35,886 bases of DNA from an uncultured Dorea sp. Lineage in GTDB: Bacteria; Bacillota; Clostridia; Lachnospirales; Lachnospiraceae. Numbering within the stretch: the first letter of the stretch is position 1; every line of letters starts with the position of its first letter. Shown here one piece after another: positions 24,112 through 31,683 of this stretch. The stretch is from positions 1 through 35,886 of the forward strand of contig CAKRAT010000016.1 in NCBI GenBank assembly GCA_934295165.1, written 5' to 3'. The position numbers were made by a program, and so were the translations under genes. Under the pieces are notes generated by a model. That model was not told where the DNA came from. It did not search any database and saw only the letters and a program-made list of their open reading frames with translations.

Positions 24112-24840
24112 TCATTCATTTGCAGCTGTTTTCAACAATTGTATTCTTCGACCGATATCCTCCGGGCAATGAGCATCCACCCCATAAACCATCGTTATCT
24201 GTTCCGGTATATCCTGCCAGAACTGCTGATGCTTTCCCCCACTTTCCAAGAGCGCCGCATTTTTCTCCATCTTCACATGATGCTGTAATGCCGCTGCAAA
24301 GATGGCATTTTTAATCTCTGTATCCTTCTCCGTCCACCTATCATCTTCATGAAAATCCCGTTCCGGGTGGGCCACTGCAGAAAAGAGTCCCGACTCAATG
24401 GCCTCCGGAATGCTTTCAATCAGTCGATGATAAGCCAGCGCTTTTAGAACATCTGTATCAAATGTATACCTACCATCCGGCATGGATGTGTGATGCTGAC
24501 CCAGAAGCAGCAGATCAAACCGTTCATGCAGCATCTCATAATAGCTCCTATACTCCGGGAGATATTCGATTTCCAGACCGATACGAATGTCGATTTGTCC
24601 GCCGTACTGCTTCCTAAGTGCTTTTAACTCTTTCTCATAACCATCCAGTTCCTCCATTCTCATTCTCCCGCTGAATGGATTACCGGGAAATGGCCCATGA
24701 TCTGTGAAAGTTACCCTTTTCAAACCCAATCGGCATGCCTCCTGTACATAGGCCTCCGCCGGGTCATCCGAAGCATGACCGCAGCGCACCGTATGAATAT
24801 GAAAAGCCTCATCGATAAAGATTTTTGCACCAGATATCAT
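24112..24840 (-). CDS. PHP-domain phosphoesterase (HisK-like)
   Basis: Motifs of the trinuclear PHP fold are complete: FHIHTVRCGH (H14, H16, H22 counting from the ATG at 24840), FTDHG (45-49), GLEIEY (88-93), LGQHH (113-117), VAHPERD and a final GVDAHCPEDIG. This resembles histidinol-phosphatase-type PHP proteins, but there are no histidine genes nearby, so a nucleotide or RNA-end phosphatase role fits better (inference). The start is uncertain: several ATGs (24861-24840) all overlap the end of the upstream phosphoesterase gene, and none has a strong ribosome-binding site, which points to translational coupling. Confidence 0.85.
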   Translation of the reverse strand: MISGAKIFIDEAFHIHTVRCGHASDDPAEAYVQEACRLGLKRVTFTDHGPFPGNPFSGRMRMEELDGYEKELKALRKQYGGQIDIRIGLEIEYLPEYRSYYEMLHERFDLLLLGQHHTSMPDGRYTFDTDVLKALAYHRLIESIPEAIESGLFSAVAHPERDFHEDDRWTEKDTEIKNAIFAAALQHHVKMEKNAALLESGGKHQQFWQDIPEQITMVYGVDAHCPEDIGRRIQLLKTAANE

Positions 24841-25543
24841 ATTCATCATCATCCATATCATAAGGCTGAACCGGCCAGCTGCCGGTCTCTGTCACCCGAT
24901 AGTACCGATCTGTCTTTGTATCCACCATCAACACAGGAATTCTGCGGCTTTTCAGCACCGTTCCATCTATGTAATAATGAGAAGCACCATCATAATAAAT
25001 ATCATGGAAGAAGGAATCCCCGGCAATATCTGAAGTTCCTACATGACCTGCAACCACTTTCTTGTCCAAACCCTCGATTTTTCCTGTTTGTGCCGGAAAT
25101 TTTCCTGTGAAAATATTCTCCCCGGTTGCACAGTCCCAGAGATCTCCTGCATCTTCCTCAATCCCTGCATGAACAAAAATCGTATTGCCCTCCACATAAT
25201 ATCTCGGAAGATTCTCAATCCATCTGATATAAATCTCATCCCGCTCATCACTGTATCTTTGATAATCGTCCATGGTTCTGATCAGGTGATTAATGGTTGA
25301 CTCTCCGTATAAGACAAACTCTTCGTGATTCCCCATCAGCGCAATGACTTTGTCGCAGCCATATTCCTGCTGCATAGCCATAATCTTATCCAGAACATCA
25401 TAGCTATCTTCACCGCCATGGATATAATCTCCCAGAAGCAGCAGTCTCGTATCCTTTTCTTCAAGATGCTCTTCGAACAGAGTCAATGCTTCTTCAAATG
25501 CAGCTAAACAGCCATGAATATCACTCATACAATAAATTTTCAT
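24809..25543 (-). CDS. Ser/Thr-phosphatase-like metallophosphoesterase
   Basis: AAGGAG lies 8 nt before the ATG at 25543 (a GTG at 25552 overlaps that site), giving 244 residues. Motifs are MSDIHG (6-11), GDYIHGGED (38-46; the usual GDxxDRG has His for Asp), GNHEE (71-75), VHAGIE (H125) and GHVGT (166-170). The altered second motif still offers D39 as metal ligand, so activity is likely. It is the first gene of the operon behind dyad promoter a, and overlaps the PHP gene at its end. It is the most divergent of the five phosphoesterases in the island. Confidence 0.87.
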   Translation of the reverse strand: MKIYCMSDIHGCLAAFEEALTLFEEHLEEKDTRLLLLGDYIHGGEDSYDVLDKIMAMQQEYGCDKVIALMGNHEEFVLYGESTINHLIRTMDDYQRYSDERDEIYIRWIENLPRYYVEGNTIFVHAGIEEDAGDLWDCATGENIFTGKFPAQTGKIEGLDKKVVAGHVGTSDIAGDSFFHDIYYDGASHYYIDGTVLKSRRIPVLMVDTKTDRYYRVTETGSWPVQPYDMDDDEYDIWCKNLYR

Positions 25544-25601
25544 ATGCGGCACTCCTTCTTATGTCATTCATTAATACAGTCACTTTTCGTTTACAAGCTA
25601 T

Positions 25602-25632
25602 ATTATACGGATTTATTAGCACAAGAACTTAC
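25602..25632 (-). promoter_or_regulatory. Promoter with shared dyad, copy a (phosphoesterase-PHP-AAA+ operon)
   Basis: GTAAG-TT-CTTGT (25621-25632), 13 bp, then TATAAT (25602-25607) on the minus strand; 58 nt from the ATG. Confidence 0.75.
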
Positions 25633-25671
25633 ACTTTAATTGTCCATGTGTCAAAAAATCCATATATCATT

Positions 25672-25699
25672 CGTTTTGTTCAACAGATTCCAACAAACG
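25672..25699 (-). terminator. Second hairpin after the Ro60-like gene
   Basis: CGTTTGTT pairs with AACAAAACG (one bulge), 11-nt loop. A T6 tract follows about 15 nt later. It is a weak candidate lying between the first hairpin and promoter a. Confidence 0.35.
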
Positions 25700-25739
25700 A
25701 GTGTGATGTCTCATTGGCTTTCAATCAAATAACGCCCAC

Positions 25740-25768
25740 AAGTCCCAATGGAAATGCCACTGGGACTT
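25740..25768 (-). terminator. Hairpin after the Ro60-like gene
   Basis: AAGTCCCAGTGG and CCATTGGGACTT form a 12-bp stem with one G-U pair and a 5-nt loop. The following sequence is not T-rich at once, so it may be a weak terminator or a 3'-end stabiliser. Confidence 0.55.
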
Positions 25769-25803
25769 ATTCGCTTCGTATTAACTCAGCTCAAAATATC
25801 ATT

Positions 25804-27357
25804 TTATTCAAGTGCTTTTTCCACTGCCTCATATCGTTTGTCATTAATCTGCTTCAACAGGCACTGATAAGGATCAGTCTCATTCGAAAGCACCATATTG
25901 TAGACAGCCGGATTAAATCCACTGACCAGTGCAACTCCCGCACGGCTCTGCTGAATCGGGATTGTATTCGTTCTGGAGCATACATTCCAGAATACAAGTC
26001 TCGGCATTTCATACCCATAAAAAGCATACTTATTCTGGATCACTGCCATCAGCGACTGCATATAAACATTAGAAGCTTTGCCGTACTCCCCGCTTGGTTT
26101 ATATATGGCACGGTCAAATTCCATATCTGAAATGATCAAAATATTATCCGGCAGTTCTTCCTGAGACAGGTGATGATCAACAGCTGTATACAGAATCAGT
26201 TCAAAAACATCCTGAAGATTTGTATTGGTACAATCCCTATAGGTTTCACAGATATCGATTTTATCCCTCAGACTCTTTGCCTCAGACAGATCAATCATCT
26301 CCGGCCTGCTGCTGAAGGTAATAAATTGATTGTGAAATTCACCTCTGGCATGTTCTGCAAAATAAATCGCCAAGGCTGTGGATACATTTAACGCAGTCAC
26401 CTTTGTATTGCCGACATTTACCTGCATGGATCCCGAGCCATCCCTGACAACCAGTGTAAATGCGTCTTCCTTCACATAATCCGGCAGCGCTTTCCACAAA
26501 CCTTCCAATGTCTCATCTTTTTCTGCCAGCTTGCCATACCCCCATGCAAACCTGGGCTGTTGGTAATATTTCGCCACAATATCACTTGGAAATAAGGTAT
26601 CAGCATTAATCTTCGCTTCACCTCTTGTCAGCTTGTCAAGAAATGCCCGCCTCCGCACTTCATCCCGGTGTAGAAAAGCACTGCCATAGATGAGATTGGC
26701 TCTTGACGGCACTTTGCTGTAATCTATATCTCCCCAGGATTCAGAGGACATCTTAACTTCTACGACGTCAATATAAGCACGCAGGGATGCCAGTATCTTC
26801 CGATAAGTCCGTTCTGTAAAACCAAGGGACTGGCAGACAATCTTTCCCAACTTTCTTGTACTGGCTGAACTGGTATTGCAGGAAGGCAGCCATTTGGCCA
26901 GAAGTGATGCCGGACGTTCTTCTCTCATAGCCTGCAGATCCTGCTCAAGTTGATACATGATTTTTGAAATTATGATATCTTTTGCTTTTGTATCCAGCAG
27001 GGACAGCCAGTCATCAAATCGACCGTATTCCGGAATCAATCCGATAATACCGGATACTTCATCAAAATGATCCTCCATCAGCCAGTGCATACAGATTTGG
27101 AAGACATGTCTTTCCCCCATACCAATGCCTCTGATATCTCGCAGATAAAAAAGCCATTTGACAGCCAGAAGCGGCTGCTCATAATATGCTTTCTTGTATT
27201 CCCGGAGGATTCTCTCATCCCCCCAGTTTCTCATACTGCCTACTGCAAAATTCAGATCAAGCAGATGTCTGCCGGAGGTTCTGTAACCGATCGCACCATT
27301 TTCTGTCTGCTGTTTTTCATCATTTAACTGTTCTTTCAACGCACCCATTAATGCCAT
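25804..27357 (-). CDS. Ro60-like RNA-binding protein (TROVE/DUF2828 superhelix plus vWA domain)
   Basis: Residues 30-290 form a helical-repeat ring-type region with RDIRGIGMGERHVFQI (73-88) and IPEYGRFDDWLSLL (108-121), then YSKVPSRANLIYGSAFLHRD (213-232) and INADTLFPSDIVAKYY, as in DUF2828 / TROVE-like proteins. Residues 300-500 are a von Willebrand A domain with a complete MIDAS: VVRDGSGSM (D306, S308, S310), T378 and ISDMEFD (D411). Ro60 proteins bind Y RNAs and ends of misfolded RNA. Here two tRNA-like RNAs end 38 nt upstream of its ATG in the same direction. GGAGG precedes the ATG. The Ro assignment is strong from architecture and context; the exact subfamily is by eye. Confidence 0.85.
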   Translation of the reverse strand: MALMGALKEQLNDEKQQTENGAIGYRTSGRHLLDLNFAVGSMRNWGDERILREYKKAYYEQPLLAVKWLFYLRDIRGIGMGERHVFQICMHWLMEDHFDEVSGIIGLIPEYGRFDDWLSLLDTKAKDIIISKIMYQLEQDLQAMREERPASLLAKWLPSCNTSSASTRKLGKIVCQSLGFTERTYRKILASLRAYIDVVEVKMSSESWGDIDYSKVPSRANLIYGSAFLHRDEVRRRAFLDKLTRGEAKINADTLFPSDIVAKYYQQPRFAWGYGKLAEKDETLEGLWKALPDYVKEDAFTLVVRDGSGSMQVNVGNTKVTALNVSTALAIYFAEHARGEFHNQFITFSSRPEMIDLSEAKSLRDKIDICETYRDCTNTNLQDVFELILYTAVDHHLSQEELPDNILIISDMEFDRAIYKPSGEYGKASNVYMQSLMAVIQNKYAFYGYEMPRLVFWNVCSRTNTIPIQQSRAGVALVSGFNPAVYNMVLSNETDPYQCLLKQINDKRYEAVEKALE

Positions 27358-27395
27358 GCTTTTGCCTCCTGTTCTGCTTCAACTCAAGTTTCTAA

Positions 27396-27512
27396 TGACC
27401 GACTGCAGGAATCGAACCTGCCTTCCAGGTCTCACACCAAATAACCTTGCTGCACGAACCTTTATCAAGATTCTGTTTTGTGCCTGTCTTCTGCCACTGA
27501 AATAAGTCGGTC
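27396..27512 (-). ncRNA. tRNA-like RNA 2 with remodelled anticodon region (candidate Y RNA)
   Basis: An 8-bp acceptor stem (GACCGACT/AGTCGGTC), U8-A9, a D arm (UUUC-AGUGGCA-GAAG) and a perfect T arm (GCAGG-UUCGAUU-CCUGC) are all in place. Between D and T arms there are 66 nt instead of about 23-26. They include the hairpin GAATC-TTGATAAA-GGTTC flanked by GCAC/GTGC, then CAGCAA and a second possible hairpin. No CCA is encoded. It starts 2 nt after RNA 1 and precedes the Ro60-like gene. It is not a translating tRNA as written. Confidence 0.8.
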
Positions 27513-27514
27513 CG

Positions 27515-27628
27515 TGGAGAGGGCGGGATTCGAACCCGCGACAATCAGCTTACCTCTTGTTCATTTTGCTGTTCAAGCCTTTATCAAGACTCTTTTCTCT
27601 GGTGCTCTACCATCTGAGCTACCTCTCC
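27515..27628 (-). ncRNA. tRNA-like RNA 1 with remodelled anticodon region (candidate Y RNA)
   Basis: A perfect 7-bp acceptor stem (GGAGAGG/CCTCTCC), U8-A9, a D arm (GCUC-AGAUGGUA-GAGC) and a T arm (GCGGG-UUCGAAU-CCCGC) are canonical. The 64-nt insert between D and T arms carries the hairpin GAGTC-TTGATAAA-GGCTT, then CAGCAA, and a possible long variable arm (CAGC/GCTG). The core TCTTGATAAAGG is identical to RNA 2. No CCA is encoded. Tandem placement and the shared insert indicate duplication and a common ligand, most likely the Ro60-like protein. Confidence 0.82.
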
Positions 27629-27638
27629 ATTTTAATCA

Positions 27639-27662
27639 GGATATCCTTCTCAGTTGATATCC
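27639..27662 (-). terminator. Hairpin between the 86-residue gene and the tRNA-like RNAs
   Basis: GGATATC and GATATCC pair (7 bp, 10-nt loop), followed by TGATTAAAAT. It could attenuate transcription or mark RNA processing before RNA 1; no clear promoter lies between it and RNA 1. Confidence 0.4.
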
Positions 27663-27675
27663 CATTTTCATTCCT

Positions 27676-27936
27676 TTAGGAACAATTGATTGTCAATATA
27701 GAAACCGCATATTGAAACCCCAGGCAAAAGCTTTCTTCCTGCCCATCAGCGATCGTCCCGAACAATCGATCCCTTTGGCTTTCCAGCTTCCGGACATCCG
27801 TTTCGCCTATCACCTTCTCAAGAAGATTTTGCAGTTCCCGGTCAATTCGCTTATTGCAGTCCGACAACAGATGCTTCTCTGCCATCAGATACTGATAAAA
27901 ATCCTTCACTGAAAATTCCACATCCGGCTTCGCCAT
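27676..27936 (-). CDS. Small helical protein (86 residues), leader gene of the Ro/tRNA-like RNA unit
   Basis: This is an all-helical, charged protein without signal peptide: an N-terminal DFYQYLMAEKHLL helix, a Glu/Arg-rich middle, and a final FCLGFQYAVSIL helix. The last motif resembles the ending of small Lachnospiraceae proteins (DUF6809-like), an impression I cannot verify here. GGAG precedes the ATG twice. It is the first gene after the WYL terminator and probably shares a transcript with the two tRNA-like RNAs and the Ro60-like gene. Its function is unknown. Confidence 0.72.
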   Translation of the reverse strand: MAKPDVEFSVKDFYQYLMAEKHLLSDCNKRIDRELQNLLEKVIGETDVRKLESQRDRLFGTIADGQEESFCLGFQYAVSILTINCS

Positions 27937-28021
27937 CCTTTATTCTCCATCTCCTTTTCTCTGATTGGAATGTCTTCATTGACTATGCATTCAGTATATA
28001 CCAACGCTTTTCCCTTTACAG

Positions 28022-28038
28022 GACAAAAAGTAGGACAA
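28022..28038. promoter_or_regulatory. 17-bp element GACAAAAAGTARGACAA, copy 1
   Basis: One mismatch separates this from copy 2 at 35724-35740. Here it overlaps the T-tract of the WYL terminator and lies upstream of the 86-residue gene, near a possible extended -10 (TGGTATATACT on the minus strand). It is a candidate operator. Confidence 0.4.
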
Positions 28039-28040
28039 AA

Positions 28041-28081
28041 ATGCTGCCGCTCCAATGTTTCTTACATTGAAACGGCAGCAT
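28041..28081 (-). terminator. Strong terminator of the WYL regulator gene
   Basis: The minus-strand stem of 18 pairs (ATGCTGCCG plus TTTCAATGT with their complements, including G-U pairs) has a 5-nt loop AAGAA and is followed by TTTTT. Confidence 0.9.
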
Positions 28082-28106
28082 CTTTCACTACATTCCTATT
28101 TTGTTT

Positions 28107-29498
28107 TTAATTTCTGTTTACTTCCAGTTTAGCCAATACATCTCTGCATCGCTTTTCAATAGCATCCTGAACGTCCGGCGGTCCAAGTACTTCCACCACA
28201 TCCGAATACTGCATGGCCCAGTTGATCATGGCTTGCTCACTGCAGGTAACAAATACCATATCATACTTCTCGTCAATAGCCCTCCATTTAACAAAGCTAT
28301 TGCCAAACCAGTCAACCATCATGGTATAATGATCATTTGGCACTTTTAAAGTAACTTTAACCGGATCATCATAAAACATATTCAAATGCTGCTCCATGTA
28401 TTCCTGTCCGTTCCATGTATTTGTCATTTCTTTTATCTCCTGTTTCGGCCGTCCTGCTTCCTCCAGCAGTTTCACGTTGCTCATCAGGTCTATACGCCAA
28501 ATGGAAAGATTCGAATACCGCTCATAATTGGCCAGCATATAATATCTGTCGTTGTAAACCAGGATGTGATACGGCGTAACCTTACGCAAAATAGCTTTGC
28601 CTTTCTTATCTGTCCACGACGGCACAAGCTCTCTTTCAGCATTGTAGACATTCATAATGAATTGAATCTTCACCTTCTCATCAATGGCAGACTGTATCAG
28701 TGCAATATTCTTCTTCAATTCTGTCCTGCTGGCATCATTATTATTGACAATCCCCTGAAAAATATTTTTGATAACCGGTCTATCGTTGTTTTCAGAAAAC
28801 CATTTCTTCTGATATCTCTTACTGGACAATTTCGCCAGCTTATAAATCAGCCGATCACGTTCTTCTTCATTCACTGTTTTTGAAAAATAAAGTGCATTAA
28901 TAATCGTATCCAATTCATCAAAACTGAAATCATGCACATATCTCAAGTTCGTAACCGGCGGCACCCGCTTCAGCAGTGCCTCATACTTTTCACTTAAATC
29001 AACGTTCTCCTCATCAGACTCGTCAAGCTTCAAATCCAACTCCGGCATGCCCTCTTTCAGCTCTTCATCACTGATTTCCGGCTTCTCTTTTTTCATTTTA
29101 CGTTGATATGCAGCCCTCTTCTGTTTCCAATTTCTGATGGCTGTTCTTTTCCTTATCGGATCCTCTTCATATCCATCAAAAATAACTTTGTACTCATTTT
29201 TCAGCTCTTCATCATAATACTCCGGATTCACTGCCATTAATATCCTGTCCACTGTACCGGAGATTGTCTTGGCATTACCATTATCCTCTTTTGCCTTTAA
29301 TTTTTCACGTAATTTTCCCAGTGACATGGCATTTTCGCTGTCCGATTCGGAATCAGTCTCCTCCTTCAGGATCTTCAGAATATCCAGTGCACGCTTGACC
29401 GTATCGTAATCTGCATTCGAATTGTCCGGTTTTGGCTTTTTGTTCGTTTTTTCCTCGCTGCTCAGTTCTTTCTCGTTATTCAGTTCTCTCTCGCTCAT
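28107..29498 (-). CDS. WYL-domain transcriptional regulator (winged helix, WYL, WCX)
   Basis: After a charged, disordered N-terminus, residues about 34-112 fit a winged helix (VKRALDILKILKEET ... ISGTVDRILMAV). A Lys/Glu-rich linker follows. About 245-345 is the WYL domain (ALIQSAIDEKVKIQFIMNVY ... TPYHILVYNDRYYMLANYE ... LSIWRIDLMSNVKLL). About 370-460 is the WCX domain (PVKVTLKVPND ... MINWAMQYSDVVEVLGP). WYL proteins sense nucleic-acid ligands and often control defence or repair loci. GAGGTG precedes the ATG. It stands alone between terminators and is the best candidate for the regulator of the dyad promoters (inference). Its own promoter contains a half-site AAGTTC. Confidence 0.9.
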   Translation of the reverse strand: MSERELNNEKELSSEEKTNKKPKPDNSNADYDTVKRALDILKILKEETDSESDSENAMSLGKLREKLKAKEDNGNAKTISGTVDRILMAVNPEYYDEELKNEYKVIFDGYEEDPIRKRTAIRNWKQKRAAYQRKMKKEKPEISDEELKEGMPELDLKLDESDEENVDLSEKYEALLKRVPPVTNLRYVHDFSFDELDTIINALYFSKTVNEEERDRLIYKLAKLSSKRYQKKWFSENNDRPVIKNIFQGIVNNNDASRTELKKNIALIQSAIDEKVKIQFIMNVYNAERELVPSWTDKKGKAILRKVTPYHILVYNDRYYMLANYERYSNLSIWRIDLMSNVKLLEEAGRPKQEIKEMTNTWNGQEYMEQHLNMFYDDPVKVTLKVPNDHYTMMVDWFGNSFVKWRAIDEKYDMVFVTCSEQAMINWAMQYSDVVEVLGPPDVQDAIEKRCRDVLAKLEVNRN

Positions 29499-29518
29499 TG
29501 TATCACCTCATAAGGACT

Positions 29519-29550
29519 ATTATACAGGAAACAGCTAATATATGGAACTT
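29519..29550 (-). promoter_or_regulatory. Promoter of the WYL gene with possible dyad half-site
   Basis: TATAAT (29519-29524) lies 20 nt before the ATG. AAGTTC (29545-29550) lies 20 bp upstream of it, against 17-18 bp in the five full dyad promoters. It may reflect autoregulation or chance. Confidence 0.4.
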
Positions 29551-31532
29551 GTTGTTGTAAAACTCTTCAGTATATCAATGACTTCTGCTTCCTGTTCCTC
29601 TGTAAATGTTCCATCAGGAGCCGAGGCCATGAAGACATGGTAATGCGGATACTGGAATGAAAATGTCTCAAGCATACTGGAAAGGCCTGCAAAGTCAATT
29701 TCTTTTGCAAAGGACTCAGGAAGCACCGCATAAAATGTCCAATCTGTTGGTTGCCAATCCTCATCTATTGGTTCCTGCCACTGTTTTGTAACATGTATTT
29801 TTGCAACCATCATTTTTCCAATATAAGAATAATCTTCACCTGTTCCTTCAGGAATACCCGGTTCAAATTCCGAATCTGCTGCTTTGGTTATTTCAGACCA
29901 GGCTGCCATATGTCCATGCATACCCAAATCATCTGAGAAATCCCAATATTCCACTGTCAACCCTTCATTATTTTCCATCTCCACATGTTCCCTAACAAGA
30001 TTAGATGTATCCTCAATTTCTTCCGTTATAATTTTCCATCCTTTTGGTATTTTAAACTGAAAAGTCGGGTATTTAACCTGATTCACCTGTCCCCATTTCG
30101 TCACATACAGTCCATTTTGAGATTTCTCCTGATGATGACTATCCGGAGCTATCAAAACTTCATCTCCTGATGAGGCATCCTGTGTCGATTGTTCTTCAGT
30201 GTTCAACATATCCGGCTTCTCTTCTTCTGTCGGCCAATGACTTTCCCAAAATGACGGCAGCTTCACACTAAATAACGACTGCTCAATTAATCCGCTGGCA
30301 AATACCGGCACTTCCGCCACCAGTGTTCCTGAAATATCAGGTCCAATTTCCATATCTAATTGACCAATATCTCCAACCGATTCTGTCGTTGATGCCAACT
30401 TTACAGTACCTTCAACCGATCCATGCACTCCCATTGCCGCATCTATTCCCGAACATCCATAAAGCTTTACAATTAAATGAGCATCTGCACCCGCAGAAGC
30501 ACTTGTTGATACTTCAACTGCTTTCCATTCTAATCCTGATGTATCTGCATTCACTACATTTAACTCTTCCACTTTGCCGGTTTTACTGTCATATTCAAAT
30601 CCCTGAGTTCCGTCAAATGATACATTATAGGATACTCCCATACTTCCCTCCATCGAAGCCTTTGCTTCTGCTGTTATCTCAAGTTCATTCGTAAAAACCA
30701 ATGGAATACCATTAAATGAAAATTCTCCATTCGGCAGTCTTTTCTTTAATATTGTTTTCTCTATAGATGGCGGCTCAGGCAACTCTTGCAAACTTTCGGC
30801 AAAATCCACCGAAACATCTGCACCACCCTCACTTTTCAATGCCATACTGCAGACAATTTCTCCATGGTCAATATCTATATTCATTTCAAGCCATACACTG
30901 ACACCGGCTTCTCCTGATATGCTGATACCCTCATCACTTATATCTATAGTTGCACCAAACATATAGTCTGTATTTGGCGTTATGGAAATATCCGAAGCAT
31001 TATTTTCCGATTGCTTTTTGCCGCCGCCATTTTCTTCAGACTGCGTTGATAAATTTCGAAATTTTGAATCAGTTTCTTCTCCGACCGAAAAACCGTCAAC
31101 TTGATGATACATAGCTTCTTTCATTCCATCTTCTGTTAATTGAACACGCTTAACAATATGCGCTTTCTCAAACACATCTGTCAATACCGCCGGCTCCGTA
31201 TAAAAAATATAGCTACTCTTCGATTTTTCTACACGGATAACTCTTCGTACAAAACCATTTTCTGCCTCTGTAATACAACCAGAAACGACGACATCTCCTT
31301 TTTTATATTTTGGATCTTTTTTAAATACTAATCTGTCATCTGTTACTTCTGTGGGCATTTCATCCTCATTCATATCTCCGGTAAGTACTTTGACATTCTC
31401 TTTCACAATTGTGTCACTGTCTTCCAGACTGGACTGCGTTTTTTTATCTCTTCCTATGAAGAGAAACATTCCCACTAAAACAGCAATGACCACAGCAATA
31501 ATCAGCAGTATCCTTGGTATCCACTTTCTCAT
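29535..31532 (-). CDS. Membrane-anchored extracellular protein of unknown function
   Basis: One N-terminal membrane helix (about 7-28, ILLIIAVVIAVLVGMFLFIG) is followed by 635 residues outside. The middle (about 190-420) is beta-rich with repeated 'SG/EA-x-VSVWLEM'-type strands. The C-terminal part (about 490-660) starts YPTFQFKIPKGWKI, the style of PsbP-like or surface-ligand domains, and ends in a Thr/Ser tail. I do not recognise a named family. GAGAGGG precedes the ATG. It belongs to a block of four envelope genes; nothing ties it directly to RNA repair except position. Confidence 0.8.
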   Translation of the reverse strand: MRKWIPRILLIIAVVIAVLVGMFLFIGRDKKTQSSLEDSDTIVKENVKVLTGDMNEDEMPTEVTDDRLVFKKDPKYKKGDVVVSGCITEAENGFVRRVIRVEKSKSSYIFYTEPAVLTDVFEKAHIVKRVQLTEDGMKEAMYHQVDGFSVGEETDSKFRNLSTQSEENGGGKKQSENNASDISITPNTDYMFGATIDISDEGISISGEAGVSVWLEMNIDIDHGEIVCSMALKSEGGADVSVDFAESLQELPEPPSIEKTILKKRLPNGEFSFNGIPLVFTNELEITAEAKASMEGSMGVSYNVSFDGTQGFEYDSKTGKVEELNVVNADTSGLEWKAVEVSTSASAGADAHLIVKLYGCSGIDAAMGVHGSVEGTVKLASTTESVGDIGQLDMEIGPDISGTLVAEVPVFASGLIEQSLFSVKLPSFWESHWPTEEEKPDMLNTEEQSTQDASSGDEVLIAPDSHHQEKSQNGLYVTKWGQVNQVKYPTFQFKIPKGWKIITEEIEDTSNLVREHVEMENNEGLTVEYWDFSDDLGMHGHMAAWSEITKAADSEFEPGIPEGTGEDYSYIGKMMVAKIHVTKQWQEPIDEDWQPTDWTFYAVLPESFAKEIDFAGLSSMLETFSFQYPHYHVFMASAPDGTFTEEQEAEVIDILKSFTTTSSIY

Positions 31533-31638
31533 ACTTTTACTATCCCTCTCTTTTATTCCTCTCTTTTCAAATTCTTGAGTTACCTTCCGCTTACAGAATC
31601 AAAATCTTTAAAATCGCCTCAGCCAAAATAAACAAACT

Positions 31639-31671
31639 CCCCTCAAGCAAGCATTCGCTTGACTTAAGGGG
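31639..31671 (-). terminator. Terminator after the 31684-32946 lipoprotein gene
   Basis: CCCCTTAAGTCAAGC and GCTTGCTTGAGGGG form a long stem with one mismatch and a 4-nt loop, followed by a T-rich tail (GTTTGTTTATTTT). Confidence 0.8.
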
Positions 31672-31683
31672 ATATCTGTTCAT

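Noticed and set aside
24112..24840. Histidine biosynthesis (HisK) as the real role of the PHP protein
   Set aside because: No other his genes; it is overlapped by a phosphoesterase gene and placed under the island's dyad promoter.
25486..26130. 214-codon plus-strand frame
   Set aside because: It lies antisense to the 3' part of the Ro60-like gene, has no ribosome-binding site, and its translation has no protein-like pattern.
27396..27628. Two ordinary tRNA genes, for example Ile(GAT) with introns
   Set aside because: Outer arms are canonical and the loop TTGATAA resembles Ile(GAU), but the inserts form their own hairpins, the anticodon stem does not close as 5 bp around a 7-nt loop, and both RNAs share the insert despite different acceptor stems.
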